Part shown: positions 23,457 through 36,372 of the stretch, piece by piece
Layout of the letters: every line of letters starts with the position of its first letter
How positions within the stretch are numbered: position 1 is the stretch's first letter
Assembly (NCBI RefSeq): GCF_021155775.2
Contig: NC_060232.1
Coordinates: forward strand, 1,488,001-1,552,000
Direction of reading: 5' to 3'
From: Neodiprion pinetum
Taxonomy: Eukaryota > Arthropoda > Insecta > Hymenoptera > Diprionidae
DNA length: 64,000 nt
Notes under the pieces: generated by a model
What the model was told of the DNA's origin: nothing
The model's database searches: none
The model's input: only the letters and a program-made list of their open reading frames with translations
Translations under genes and position numbers: made by a program

Positions 23457-26228
23457 GTAAGGTTATGTAACCCGGCGTTCCGCCGCGTGGTTCTCGCCGA
23501 ACCAACTTCGCACGTAACACGTGCACATGCGCTTCGATCCTTCTCCGAGCTAGATGGAAAGGAGGTTCGCCACGAGCTGTATCGACGCAATATGGAAGTG
23601 GTGCACACCCACGCCCTTATCAACCGCGAGCGATTCTCTTGCCCCCGGTTGTACGACGTTTCAAACCGATGGCTTGACGAAATTGCACTCGCGGATTTAA
23701 CGTACACGCGATTTCGGTAAATTTCAGCAAATTTCAAGAGATCTCATAGGTTTCGAAGATTTCAAGAGACTTCGCAAGGTTCGCGAAAAGGTGTACACCG
23801 GATTTCGGGAGTTATTAACCCCTCGAAGTACGCTCGAGATGTTGCCAAAGCGGTTCCTGCGGACTCTGACGCTTGGCGCGAGAGCTTTCGGAATGAATCA
23901 TTGTTTGGCGATTTCGACCGAGGAAACGACACGGCCACCGTTGCCATGCTTGCGACTTCGTTTCGGTTGAGTTTGTATTTATATCGTCATTATTTCCGGT
24001 ACCGAAAAGTGATGGACGTTTGCGTTTTGCGGTTCAAGTCTGGCAATCGAGACCTCGTACTTACACCATCTTTTCTCGACACTTGAAAATATCACTGTCA
24101 GCGGTATACATATAACGACGATTTGTTTGTTTTTACTCGGGTATATTGTGTTGTACGGTACCGGTGTCTTCACTTACAAGCGTGCCTGTAAGGACGAAGA
24201 TACAATTTTTTTCAACTTCTCCTTTCGGTGTTTTTTCACCTTTCTTCCCTGCAGAGTCCAACCTTCGCACTCGGTTTGTTTTCGTCGTTGTATCCAAGCA
24301 AGCCGAAAGTTGATATCCGTACGAGGTCAGGCCGTGATGACTTCTTGCTTCCTCTCGCATCGGTGGTCGACAGTCCGTACATAACTAGCTTCTCATACCT
24401 ACTAAAATTAGCCTCTTCGACACGCACAAATAGATAGCCTCTCCTCGTCACGCGTGTCTCTCGGGGTGTGTCGGATTTAAGATGTAGGAAATACGTCACG
24501 CCTCGCAGCCTCGATTCGACTGGGCAGGGAATTCTGGAAACCCAGAAAGTTTCACAGAATTCTGAAATTTTTGAATAGTCAGGGAATCGTTTACCATATT
24601 TTTTATTTCTCAAACATTGAATATTCCTAAATATCACCTCACAAACGATCGTTGCTCATCGGCTGGACGGGACGGTCTCTGACCCAGGTGACGGTTCGTA
24701 CTTTCACAGCAAAAAAAAAAAAAAAAATGATATGGAAAATGTGTATATTTTTTTCAATTTGCTGTAACCAATCTATTCGACTTGGTCGGTGAAAATTGTA
24801 AGATTTTTCTCTGAGAAACCTGGAAAAGTCGGGGAATTTCGTGACGGAGATTTAGCGGGCGATTCTGTCTTGCCTATTCCTCAAAGTCACTTCAACACTC
24901 GCGATCGTTCAAAGGGAAAGAGAATAGGAGAAAGGAGCAAAAATGAACCTCCGAATTATCCGGTTTCACGTTGTTACCTTGATCCCGAAGGTTGCCCCCG
25001 TCTCTTTTCGTCAGGTCAGCCCATCGGACACCGACTACTCCCGATTACATCCACTCCAGTTGGTTCTGCAGCGACGCGAATCATTAACGTACCTACCGGT
25101 ACCCGGTGATAGCGAGGGTGTCCGAACCTTTTAGCGTCCTCCCGCGAGCCGCGTTGCCAACGAGTATAAAATGTTGCGTGCCCTATAAAATAAAAAAAAA
25201 GAAAAAAGAAAGGTAAAAAGAAATGGAAAAAAAATTGATCTAGAGCACAAAAGCTCGCTACAATTAAAAATTCTCCCCATTATTTCCCTCACCCACTCTT
25301 CTAGAATTCCCGTCATGCTGCAGGAATGATAATATACGGCACGTGGAGTTTCGGATGTACTTGGACGTGAGATAAATACATGCGATAATTATTGTTCTCG
25401 GTAAATATTAGCCATCTTTAAACGTCGACGTATCTCGCAACAGTACGTATGTACCTGTAATATAATTTACACTTCGCGTACCGTACGCGCATTATCAACA
25501 GCAGCTGTCGCTAATTTGGCGGGCCGAATGTTTAAAAGAAAAAAAAATACAATTTTTAACAGGTGTCGGGTTACCCGCGTTTTGCTTGATCGACGCAGAT
25601 ATGCGACGATTTATTTCTATGATATACGCACGGTGTCGGATAGTTTTGGACTCTAGGTCACGGCTCTCCCTCTCTGTCTGCACTCTGCCTTGATTCGGTA
25701 TTTAAATTTGGACCGTTTCTCGGCACTCGTAGAATGAATCGCGCTAAACCTCCTCCTCGTTTTTAGCTCCGCGCTTTGACAATGGCGACGGAATGCAGCC
25801 GAGCAGCCTAAGTATAGATTCTCAAAATAATTGAGTCGCTCTTCGAACGCCTTTTCTATTCTATCATTTTGTCACTAGCCACCTGTTGCGCTATCATTGT
25901 TACACACGTACGCGTTACCGAATTATCCTGTGCAAAGTTCAAGGCAAATTACGTACAGCTGCTTTCTTTTGAATCGGTGCGAGAAACGCAGCTGCGGAAA
26001 TAAGAATAAATAAATAAATAACAAAAAAAAAAAAAACAATCCGATAATTATACGTAAGGGATTAAAATTTCAATAATTAAATAATTCCAGTACAGCAGCT
26101 GTTACCAAACCGCTATCTTTGTCATATATTATTTGTTAACTCGCATTTATTTTTGGTCTCAATTCTTCGTGGTGAACGTCGCGTCGGTTAAATTTGGAAT
26201 CCGAACGACATCGTCTCCGCACCTCGTT

Positions 26229-26232
<4 letters not shown>

Positions 26233-26274
<42 letters not shown>

Positions 26275-26309
26275 TGTCTCTCTCTCTCTCTCTCTTTCTC
26301 TTTCCCTCT
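26233..26309 (+). repeat. (CT)n microsatellite, long
   Basis: About 77 bases of CT repeats with a few TTTCTCTTTG interruptions. It creates artificial Ser/Leu frames on plus and Arg/Glu frames on minus. Confidence 0.95.
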
Positions 26310-29300
26310 CACTTCTTTCCTTTCAAGGCCATCAGCACCGGCAGCAGCTTCGTCATATGTGTTGAAGATTTTGTCAAATATTTGAACAACCCAACGTGTT
26401 CCAAGTTTCACGGATAAATTATTTTCACCTGAATACTTAAATATACTTTGTTTCACCGTTTTATCCCTGTCGCACTTCTCGAGGCGAAAAATCACGAACA
26501 AATTTAAGAAGCTAATTATAAAAGCCAGTTCAATAACAGAGGACGAAAACCCGATCGCAATTATTGCAAAAACGTCGTCACTTGCGCGTGGAATTCCTTG
26601 AAATAAGTTTATACCACAGACGATGAATAGAATGTGTAAATTAAAAGAATTTCATCTGACGTACATCACGCTTCGTTATCGTAGGATAATTATCGGCCGC
26701 AGGCTTCTGTAATCACTCGAGTCTCGTATGATATTATATTTTACACCAATCCACCTAAAATCCGGGATACGAATCGAGTGCGCCTAAAGCAGAGCTTTGA
26801 AAAATCCTGGAAAGCTGTCAAAATCATCGACAAAACGCATTCCAGACTTTATTGTACCGACATTTTTTGACCCACTTTCGGTATTACTTTTCCGCTTTCT
26901 TTGTTCGTAGTTGGATTCTGATTTTCCGGCAACGGATCGTTTGCGATACATCGTCAGATCGAAATACGTCTTTCGTTCGTTTCTCTCTAATTTTCACCAA
27001 ATCGCACTGTCTCTTCTCTCTACTCTGATCATCGCTTCTGGATTCGCCAACTGTATTACATGGCTGCAGTATTTTTCAATTTGAAAAACTTTACTTCCAC
27101 ACGCATCCCGCATCGTTTCTTAGAATTCGTTTTTAATGATGATTCCTCGGAGTGAAAAATAGAATAAAATTCGACTTTCTTTTTGTTTCACGAGTAGAAC
27201 GAAGGTCACGATACTTGGTTCGAAACAAAATAATAGAAACTAAATAACAGATTTCTTCGAATTGAGCGTCGTTTTCTTCGTTTTACTCTTGAACGAAAAG
27301 GAAAATCGATTTTCATCAAGACGAAGTTTCTTTTCGCTTAATTGTTTGCTACAAGAAATCACCGTTTAACATGAATTTGAGTAAAAAAAAAAGAAAAAAA
27401 AAATGTATCATTCTCATCCCGATTTTGAATCGTGACAAAAAAACGTATTTTCTGGTCTCTGATTTAATAAAAAAACGTTTCGTCGATTTAAAAAAATGTT
27501 CATCTTCGCGAGGTCGCCACACTTCTAAAAAATGGTGTAAAAAATTCGAAAACTCGGAGGTATCGTTTTTGTCCGAAACGATCGAAAAAATCCACTGGAA
27601 ATCAGAATCTCAAGGGGGTCAGGCCGAACGATCCGTTGATTTGACGCGGAATGCCCCATATGTGCGCGCGCGTGCTTGCATCTGTCCTCTTTGATACGAC
27701 GAGAAGAAAATCCACGAGAAAAGAGAAAAGAGGTGGAAAAAGAAAAAGAATCCTCCACATTCCACGCGGGTCTGAACTAATTACCCTCGATATGGTGTCG
27801 CGAAACGTTTTTCCCCTTCAATCCCTCCGTCCTATCTCCGCAGGCAGCTGCCGTGGAAAACGTCTTTATTAGACGTTGAAAGGCTGCGCGATTGGGAAAC
27901 ATAACAAATGGACAACAATTTTTTCCGTATATACGTAATTGTGAGATATGAAAATAAAATTACATGGCTATAATATTTTTTCGACGATATTAATACACGC
28001 CGTGGAATAAAGTGTATTAAAATTATTCGCACTTGTTTACGTTTTAGGAAGAGGAAACAGTTTCCGTACTCGTTTAATTTTATCATCGTTGTAACAAGCG
28101 GAACACAATTTGATTCTTCCTGTTCTTTGTGTTGCAAAAACAAAAAAAAAAAACCATTGAAAAGGGTGTAGCGTAGTTTTTACCTTTTTTTTTTTTTATT
28201 TTGCTCGTTTCAATCCACACCAGTTTCTTGCTTCTTTCCCTTTCTCTCTACCTTGCGTGCGAAATTTTTTTTTATTCTCTTCTCCGCCTTTCCTTTCGTT
28301 TTCGCACAAACCTTGCGCGTTATCTGTTCACACATCTTTCCACGCGCAGCGCGATGACGTAATGAAACTAGCCGAAATTATTACTGCGTATGGTGGGCAC
28401 ATGTATACATATATAATATATATATTAGCGACGTTACGTATCACGTATGTAGTTGTGTGTAGGTATGCAGGAATTTGTGCGACAGTGACGCATTACACCG
28501 TCAAGCCGATGCTAATCTAATATTAATCGAGGAAAAGGTCACGCGGAAGCGCGCGATTTTCATCATCCGCGGTCATGTCTTCCCAATGCTGCGTGCGAGA
28601 ATTTACTGTATAGATTGCATACGTCCGTTATACCTAAGCAAATTTAAAAAGAAAAAGAAAAAAGGTAACGCGAAGAAAAAATTGTAGGACAGAGACCAGA
28701 GATACAATATCGTGGGTGCTAATAGCCTTTGAACAAGTGATTCTGCCTACAATTATTTGTTTAACGTTAAGTGAATGAATGATCGAAAAACAAACTAATA
28801 AATAACCAGAGACCGTTGGCTTTTAACACTAGACATAATTTATTCAACGATTTTATACATCGCGAGAATTTATAGAAGAATGATAACGATGTTTAGTATT
28901 TTTTACAAGAATTTTCTTGTCTATTTCCTCAATACAGTCGTATAACTTTTCGTGAGCGTGGATCGATTATTACCGCACGACATTTAAAATCTAAATCATT
29001 AAAACTTCAAATTCCTTTGCAGTTAATTTCGATTTATTTTTACACGAATAATTATTCTTTTCGTATATTTTTTTCATGCCTCTTAATATATTATAAAGAG
29101 TAAAAAAACGTTAAATATGCCTCTACCTAAGACAATATCGTCAAACCGCGACGTGGAGTGTATGATGTAAAGCGAAACATATCGTATTTGAAGTATTTAT
29201 TTGCTCGGAGTTTGTCGATGGGTCAAGCTGGAGATAAGTTGATTAAATGAATTTTAACTCGGTTAATTATAGCCGACGCTACTTCATACACACACCCACA

Positions 29301-30126
29301 TAATATACTTTTTATTATATTATATCACACATTCCACGAGGTTCGGTTAACGATCTAATAATTCGCCGAACGTAATGAAAAATAAAATAATAACGTCGAC
29401 TTGTGCTCATATTTTACATTAGATAATTACGGGTCTAATATTTCATTCTTGGAAATTTCTTAGTTAGATAAAATAGTTAGCTACCCACGCATATTGCGCT
29501 TTGTCATTTCCATGCGCCTGTACTTAATAGATAAATTTCGCAACAATTTGTACCAAGATAATCTGCGGATTAATGGGTCGGTGAAATTTTTGGGCCCCCG
29601 AGGCGTGGGGCACTAGATTGGTCAGGGACGCGACTGGATTAAAATCGACGACGCATTCCTTGTTTAAACTGTTCGCCTGTGCGCTGTTCTTGTTTTTTTT
29701 TTTTTTTTTTTTTTATCCTCTTTGTCACCGGTTTTTAATCGTTTTTCAACAAATTATCGGCACTGCATCGTTTTTTTCATTCATTCGTTCATTCCTTTTT
29801 CTTTTTTCTCCTTCCTTGATCGCTGACATAATACTTTGGGATATTCAACGCATTAAATGACAAGTAATTATTTGATCAATAAATATCTATAATCCAGCAC
29901 GCTGATTGTAAATGCGATAAGATGATTTTTTTTCTTTTTCTTAAACTCTGATATGTTGGAACGGCCAAACGTTACGTAAGTTCTTTACGATTTTCACGAT
30001 TTGTGATTATATACCTACTTGATCAAGCCTTCGGTACGTGTTTGATATGCGCGAGGTCTACATGTATAATAATATACTTGATTGCGTTATGCTTATAGAT
30101 AAATTTATGTGTAACGTTGAAAGCTG

Positions 30127-30151
30127 TGAGAGAGAGAGAGAGAGAGAGAGG
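30127..30151 (+). repeat. (GA)n microsatellite
   Basis: A perfect GA-dinucleotide run in non-coding DNA. Confidence 0.9.
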
Positions 30152-30875
30152 CAAGAGTGCGTTGAAATTTTTATTCTTCAGCTATTATATTATATACTAT
30201 ATTACGTGTAAATAACGAACGGATTTTTTGTCGACAAGGTCGAGAAGCTGTGCCTGGAGGAAAATAATTTACAAACGATAGAACGTCACGGAGTTTGAGC
30301 TACTCCTGAAAAATGGAATAAAAAAAAAAGAAAAAGTAAAAAAACAACAATTCCTCGGCGATTCTTTTTTCTTATTCGGTTAAACGATGTGAGAAAAAAC
30401 CGGATCGTGAATATCATCGGAGCGTGCCCGCAGTGTTGATACGGATTGCGAATGAGACTGTATAATGACAATAATTGTCATTTTAACGCTGCGCCGCACC
30501 GAATAATTATACAGCAGAGAAGTGTGAGACAAAAATTCAGACGTTGAATAAGAGTTTCGACAAAAAAAAAAAAAAAAAAATACGCGTATATTACGCAGTG
30601 TACAATATTCTAATATACAATTTTCATCGTTTTACACGCTTGGACAATCGATCGCTCGATCTTCTAATTAGACGTGGCAGATAGTAAATTAAAATTGAAC
30701 CACCTGTACAACGTGCGAAGCTACGTGACTTGACAACCTTCGTGACTTTGCAAAGTTGCATTATAGACAAACTGCTTACGTGTGGTTACAGCTGATTGTG
30801 AATAAAACCAACGGTAAATCAATCCGCGACTTTTGCTTTCTGCGACTATCTTTTTTCTTTATCGTTTGTGTCTTT

Positions 30876-30876
<1 letters not shown>

Positions 30877-30919
<43 letters not shown>
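30877..30919 (+). repeat. 43-base poly-T tract
   Basis: An uninterrupted run of T, the longest homopolymer I noticed in the window. It could be the tail of a retroposed element inserted on the minus strand, but I see no body attached. Confidence 0.9.
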
Positions 30920-30920
<1 letters not shown>

Positions 30921-33900
30921 TTCTTCTTCCTTAATTCTTACACGTGAAAGCGTGGAAAAAATGTACGAAAATTACCCTACACACACGTATTGTACGATCA
31001 ATCGATCGTTCGCATTTTAAGATATACAGATATCTTTATCGATTGCGCAAGTATTACAATATTATACGCACGATTGAACCCGCTTTATTACGAGAAACCG
31101 AATAAGGAACGGTTAATTTATACCGTTTATACATAGTATCGCAGATTTGCTGTATTCTTTTTCGTTTTCAACGGTGCAGGGAGAATTGGAATCTGCGGGT
31201 CAGTTTGATATTTTTATTTTTTTTTTATTTTTATTTTTTTTTTATTTTTTGCTTCGTTCATTCTTTATCCGAACAATCGTCGTACCAATAAATATGTAAA
31301 AATAATCGAAAAAATTTGTGCACGGTGCGGTCAGTTCTCAGATACCATCCTATCTGCATCTTGCGCTTGCGGCTCAATTCGAAGATAACCCCTTTTTGCG
31401 TTAATTACTCACGCAATGATTATATGTATATACATATATGTATATAAACATGTCACGTGCCCGATGCATCGATCTCTGCCGCAGCGGTCATCTCTACAAA
31501 GTTTATCATTATTTCCAATCCAAATCCGTCTCGATTCTCATTTTTGCTTTATTTAACTCTCTCGCTCTCTCTCTCCTTCTTTATTGCCCTCGCTTTATTG
31601 TAAATCTTTATTTTGTACCTTTTCATTGCGATATTCGTACACTTGTGCCGATTCGAAGTATTCTCCAACATAGCTACTCTATTCATCTTCTTTTCTGCTT
31701 TGTTAGCGTAAAACTAAGACCGAAGTCTTTATTTTCGAAGAAAAAAATCAATCGTAGATCATCGTCATGTTTCTCTCTTGTTTCTTCTTATTTTTTCAAT
31801 CTTCCTTCCGATCATCTCCATTTCTCGGCTAACGTAGCAACTCCCGCCTCTCGTGTAACTCGTATATTTACTCATTGTCAGCGCAGGTTTACAAGAGAGC
31901 CGTAGAAAGGAAAGGCCTTGATATTTCGTGCGTGTAACAAGAACACCTCTGCTGACACTTTTAAACGTGTATGGGTCCTCTCTGTGTCGGTATACCGTGT
32001 AGGATATGCAGTCTGTCCTGCTGCGCACACGGGGGAAAACCAATGGCCAATGATCGTTAAACCGGCAAGGCCAACACTCGCCCAACTAGCCTGCAACCAA
32101 ACCCAAACCGAACCGATCACGGGAGAATTGCCGTTTCGGAGTGTTCGGATCGGAATAGAAACGCTTGGACTTTGATAAACAAGAGAAAGGCGGGGAAAAA
32201 ACCTGTCGAAAATTTTGCAAAATTAATTTTTCACCCCACTTTTCCAACCACGGAACAAACATGCGAAAGGAGAGCCTTTCCTTCTTTCTTTGTCGCGGCT
32301 GAAAGATTCGATATACAATTTTCATTTTCACCCACGATCTACGTTTAGCCAATCAATGATAAATATGTTCGACGGTAGGATCCGTGCCGACCCAACGGAG
32401 AAGAAAATTCGATCCGCCTCGATTGAACTTTTTTCATTCTCCTTGGCAATCGCGACATTTCTTCTTCAATCTTCGGTTTGAGATATTGAACGTACGACGG
32501 TGTGTTATTGTTGCATATAGTATGATTTAATAATATCATACGAGATCGATATTGATCCGATCGTCGATCAAGTTAGCCTGCGGAGACTGACTTGCGCTAT
32601 TCTTTCGCAACGTGAAACAACCTTTTGCTTTCACACATATTTTCACATGTGGTTGTGTACATAAATTATACAGTTACGAAATTTTCTTATCTTATCTTGC
32701 CTTGGATGAAAATAAATGTATAACGAATTACAAAGTTATAACGCTGTGTACGTAACGTGCGTGCATCGAAAAGTGTAATAATGATAAGAAGAAGGAGAAA
32801 AATAAAAGTGAACAACTGAAATAACGTCTCGCGATGAAAAATTTGCCCCTTTTTTTATTCACCGCTAAGAGATGAAAGAGGAAAAAAAATTCGATGCAAT
32901 TAAAGCGGCCATTACTCGCGCGAGTAAAAAATGTAACAAATAATCAATTCGAACGATTGGTTGAAAATACCTGTTATAATATGCACACGTACGCGTACTA
33001 TGTTTAGTATTTTGATCGAATAAGCCTTCTCATGTAGATGGATTTGTTTACCGATACGAATATGGCTGAGGTTTTTTGTTTTTTCTTTTTCTTTACAAAC
33101 AATCGTCATTTGATTTTAAAAAGATGGAGTGACCGTTGCTCGTTGCGTTTACGAAATGTAATCATCGTTCACGCGATTTCACGCTTTCATCGAATGTATA
33201 CGTTATATCCGCGAATTTAATCGCGACCGATTAGCCGTCTGCAATAATAATTGTTGTAAATTAAATATCCCGCATGCACGAAGCGTCGCTGCGGAGCAGA
33301 TAACAATTTATCAAAGTTACACACATCTCGGCAGCTGCTCGTGGTTCTGTTTCGATACACGGCATTATCCCTCGGTTATTAGGTGTGTATATCTATCTCC
33401 ACGCACCTTAAGTAACAACGATTTTACAATATTACAGCTAACCGACCACCGGGTGATTTCATCAATATGATTGCTATTGTTGTAATACACACGTCCTTAT
33501 CAGACGCATGTAATTATAGCACGGAATAACAACGATCGGAGGAGATAACGCAAAGCAAACCTACCGGAGGTGTTCGATCATGTTTCATATTTCATCTATG
33601 TCCGTACCTACGTTCTACGTATTATTGTTATTAATAATTTTAACCGCGAGAGTAAAATTACAAAGGCCTGTAAACAATTACAAAAATTCGTTAGCTGTCC
33701 GGTACGAAAGTGTGAAAAAAAATTCCAACCCTTAAATTTTCTGAGAAATTGTTTCTTCTGGTTTCTTAGTACTGCCAAAGTTAACTTCTAATCTCTCTGT
33801 CAAATATGCGATGTGTTAACGGTAGTGTTGATATTTAAATATTCATCTACCCTCACTAGTTGTTGTTTAAGATGATTTTTTTTTTTTTTAGTACATTTAG

Positions 33901-36330
33901 AAGAAAGTAGAAACACATGTCATAAATAAGCCTTTTTCATTTATCTAGTCTCTTAAGTATTGCTTAAAACTAATGCTGTTTATATAATATATTATATATA
34001 TTTTTACGAAGTCTTCATCAATAACGCGACATGCATTTTTTTTTTAAATTCAATTCCAACGCCGCAACTAGATGTCCCGGATGAGAAAACAATATTTTTT
34101 AAACTCCCCGCAGCTCGTTTTGCTCGTCAACGCAGTATAATAAAACCGACATACACGCGATCTATAATACGCGTACATTGTATATTTATACGTAAGTAAA
34201 ATCGTGATAAACACATCGAGTTCAACAGGTATAATATACATATATGTATAGTTATAACAATGTTAAACCGCAGTTTGTTTTTACCAGTGCAATCGAATCG
34301 AGCCATTATTATTAATTCGATTATTATCACCGTTTACCGTTAATCGAAGAAAAATAAAATAATCGTATATTCGAAATTAAACATGTAATGTAAGATCTCG
34401 ATAATAACAGGTTTATTATCATGTTTGAACATTTATACGTGTCTCGCAGGTTACGCGCGTAATTCAATCATTTACCCAAACAGTCACGTATATCTTTTAT
34501 TTACTCTTATTTATTCGTCGTTTATTTCTCATCTTTCTTTCTTTATTACAATTCGCGCGTTACGGCGATCACCGATTTATTTATTATATAAATATGTATA
34601 TATAGATACACACACCACCTCCCGTATATCATACAGGCAACCACACACACACACGCATATCCGCACTTCTGCGTGTTTATCACGGTATGTACCGTATAGA
34701 TATAGACCACCATGCTACCGTCCGCTAATCTTTGCGGAAACGTTGTGACGATGTAAATGTTTTTTTCTTTTTTGTTTATTATTCTTTTTACCATCGCCCC
34801 GCATCGTCGCCTCATTATATAATGTACTCGCATACGCATTTTCCGTACGTCTATTTTCTCTGAATTGCAAATTGCTCAAATAAACGACTGAACTTGTACG
34901 TTTCTTGTACATAAAGATACAATGTAATGTATGTACACGTACGCTTAATAATTATTATTTATGCAACATATGCGTGAAATACGCTAGTGTGTTTGTGTGT
35001 GTGTATCCATAAAATTATAAACATGTATGCCTTATACGTGTTCGAGGTATCTTTTATTTTCTTTACTTTGTTTTCTATCACATTGCGTGATATCTGTCGC
35101 AAGGATGTGTTTTTTCAGGAGAAATCGGAGAAGCTGCTGTAATAAATTTCTTTTTTTATTTCCTGTTCGGGCCCTTTTTAATTGCGAGGGTTGATGTCAA
35201 AACGTTACAAACTCTTCGCACGGTTTCAAGACTAAAGAGCCAACTTTTCACGGCCACGATTAAGAATCTCCTTTTATACCGATCATGCACGCATCGATTC
35301 TGAATCAAGTCTGACAACGTCTGTGTTATACCAGACATAATTAATACTCGTGCATACACGTGAAATAAACTCGTTGAGTTCCCTTGCATGATCTATAACA
35401 GAGCGGTCCAACTATGCTTTGCTTTTTCTTCTTCTTTTCCTTCGTCTTCGTTTTCTTCTTTCTCTTTTTCACTCCTATATTCTAAATACAAATGTGCAGC
35501 GGCTGAATCGCATGTCTGCAGATACTTGAAGACGTTTAAGGAGTACCTACAGTTCACTCTAAAAATTTCTGCAATTGGTCATCAATTGAATCGAGCTTCC
35601 ATAGGTGAATTCTATTTTTCCTCAATTTTGCGAAACGTAATAAAACAACGAAATAATTTCCACCGCTTCGTCGTCTATTCGGCTGGACTATATTAATGCC
35701 AGATTCCTTTTCGTACATTTTACACATACTAATTTATTCACGGCTGAAGCTTTACCGAGGCTCGATACCTTGTTATAACACACTCTATGTATCTTATCGC
35801 CGCACTGCCGATTGCACTGAGCCATGGACTAGATAAACGCGAGCGTGGCAAATAACTTGGACCCTCTTGTTTCCCGTTTTTATGGTTTTTTTTTTTAGAA
35901 TTTTTGTTCGTTTTTTTTTTATCCAGCAAAGGCCGAAGCACATGTTAAGCGATGCGAGCTACACGTGATCTATAAATATATGATATGCCGATACTCCGCT
36001 ATATTGCACGACTTCATCAGCGGAAGATAAAATTGAACGCTTTGTTTCATCGAGAAATTGAAAAATAATCGACTACTTATCTCGACTTTTCATATGCAAT
36101 AACCGACTATATTCTTCATTGCTCACCGTTAGATCATTTTTAGGATCTACATGTCGGTATATAACAATTAATAAACAACACGGATTGGACACGTTTGAAT
36201 CTCCCGCTAACATTTTTCTTATCGCAACTATATTCATTTGTCATTCATTGTACATATAACCGTGTTCTCAGATATTTTTTGTAATTGTTTTAATCCAGCC
36301 AAGTTGAAAACTGACAAATATGTACGCATA

Positions 36331-36372
36331 TTGTGTGTGTGTGTGTGTGTATGTATATATATATATATATAA
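36331..36372 (+). repeat. Compound (TG)n(TA)n microsatellite
   Basis: A TG run directly followed by a TA run. Confidence 0.9.

Noticed and set aside
26136..26501. 121-codon minus frame rich in Arg-Glu repeats
   Set aside because: Pure product of the CT microsatellite.
36331..36372. Tandem repeats considered as CRISPR-like arrays
   Set aside because: All tandem arrays are simple microsatellites without unique spacers, and the genome is eukaryotic.
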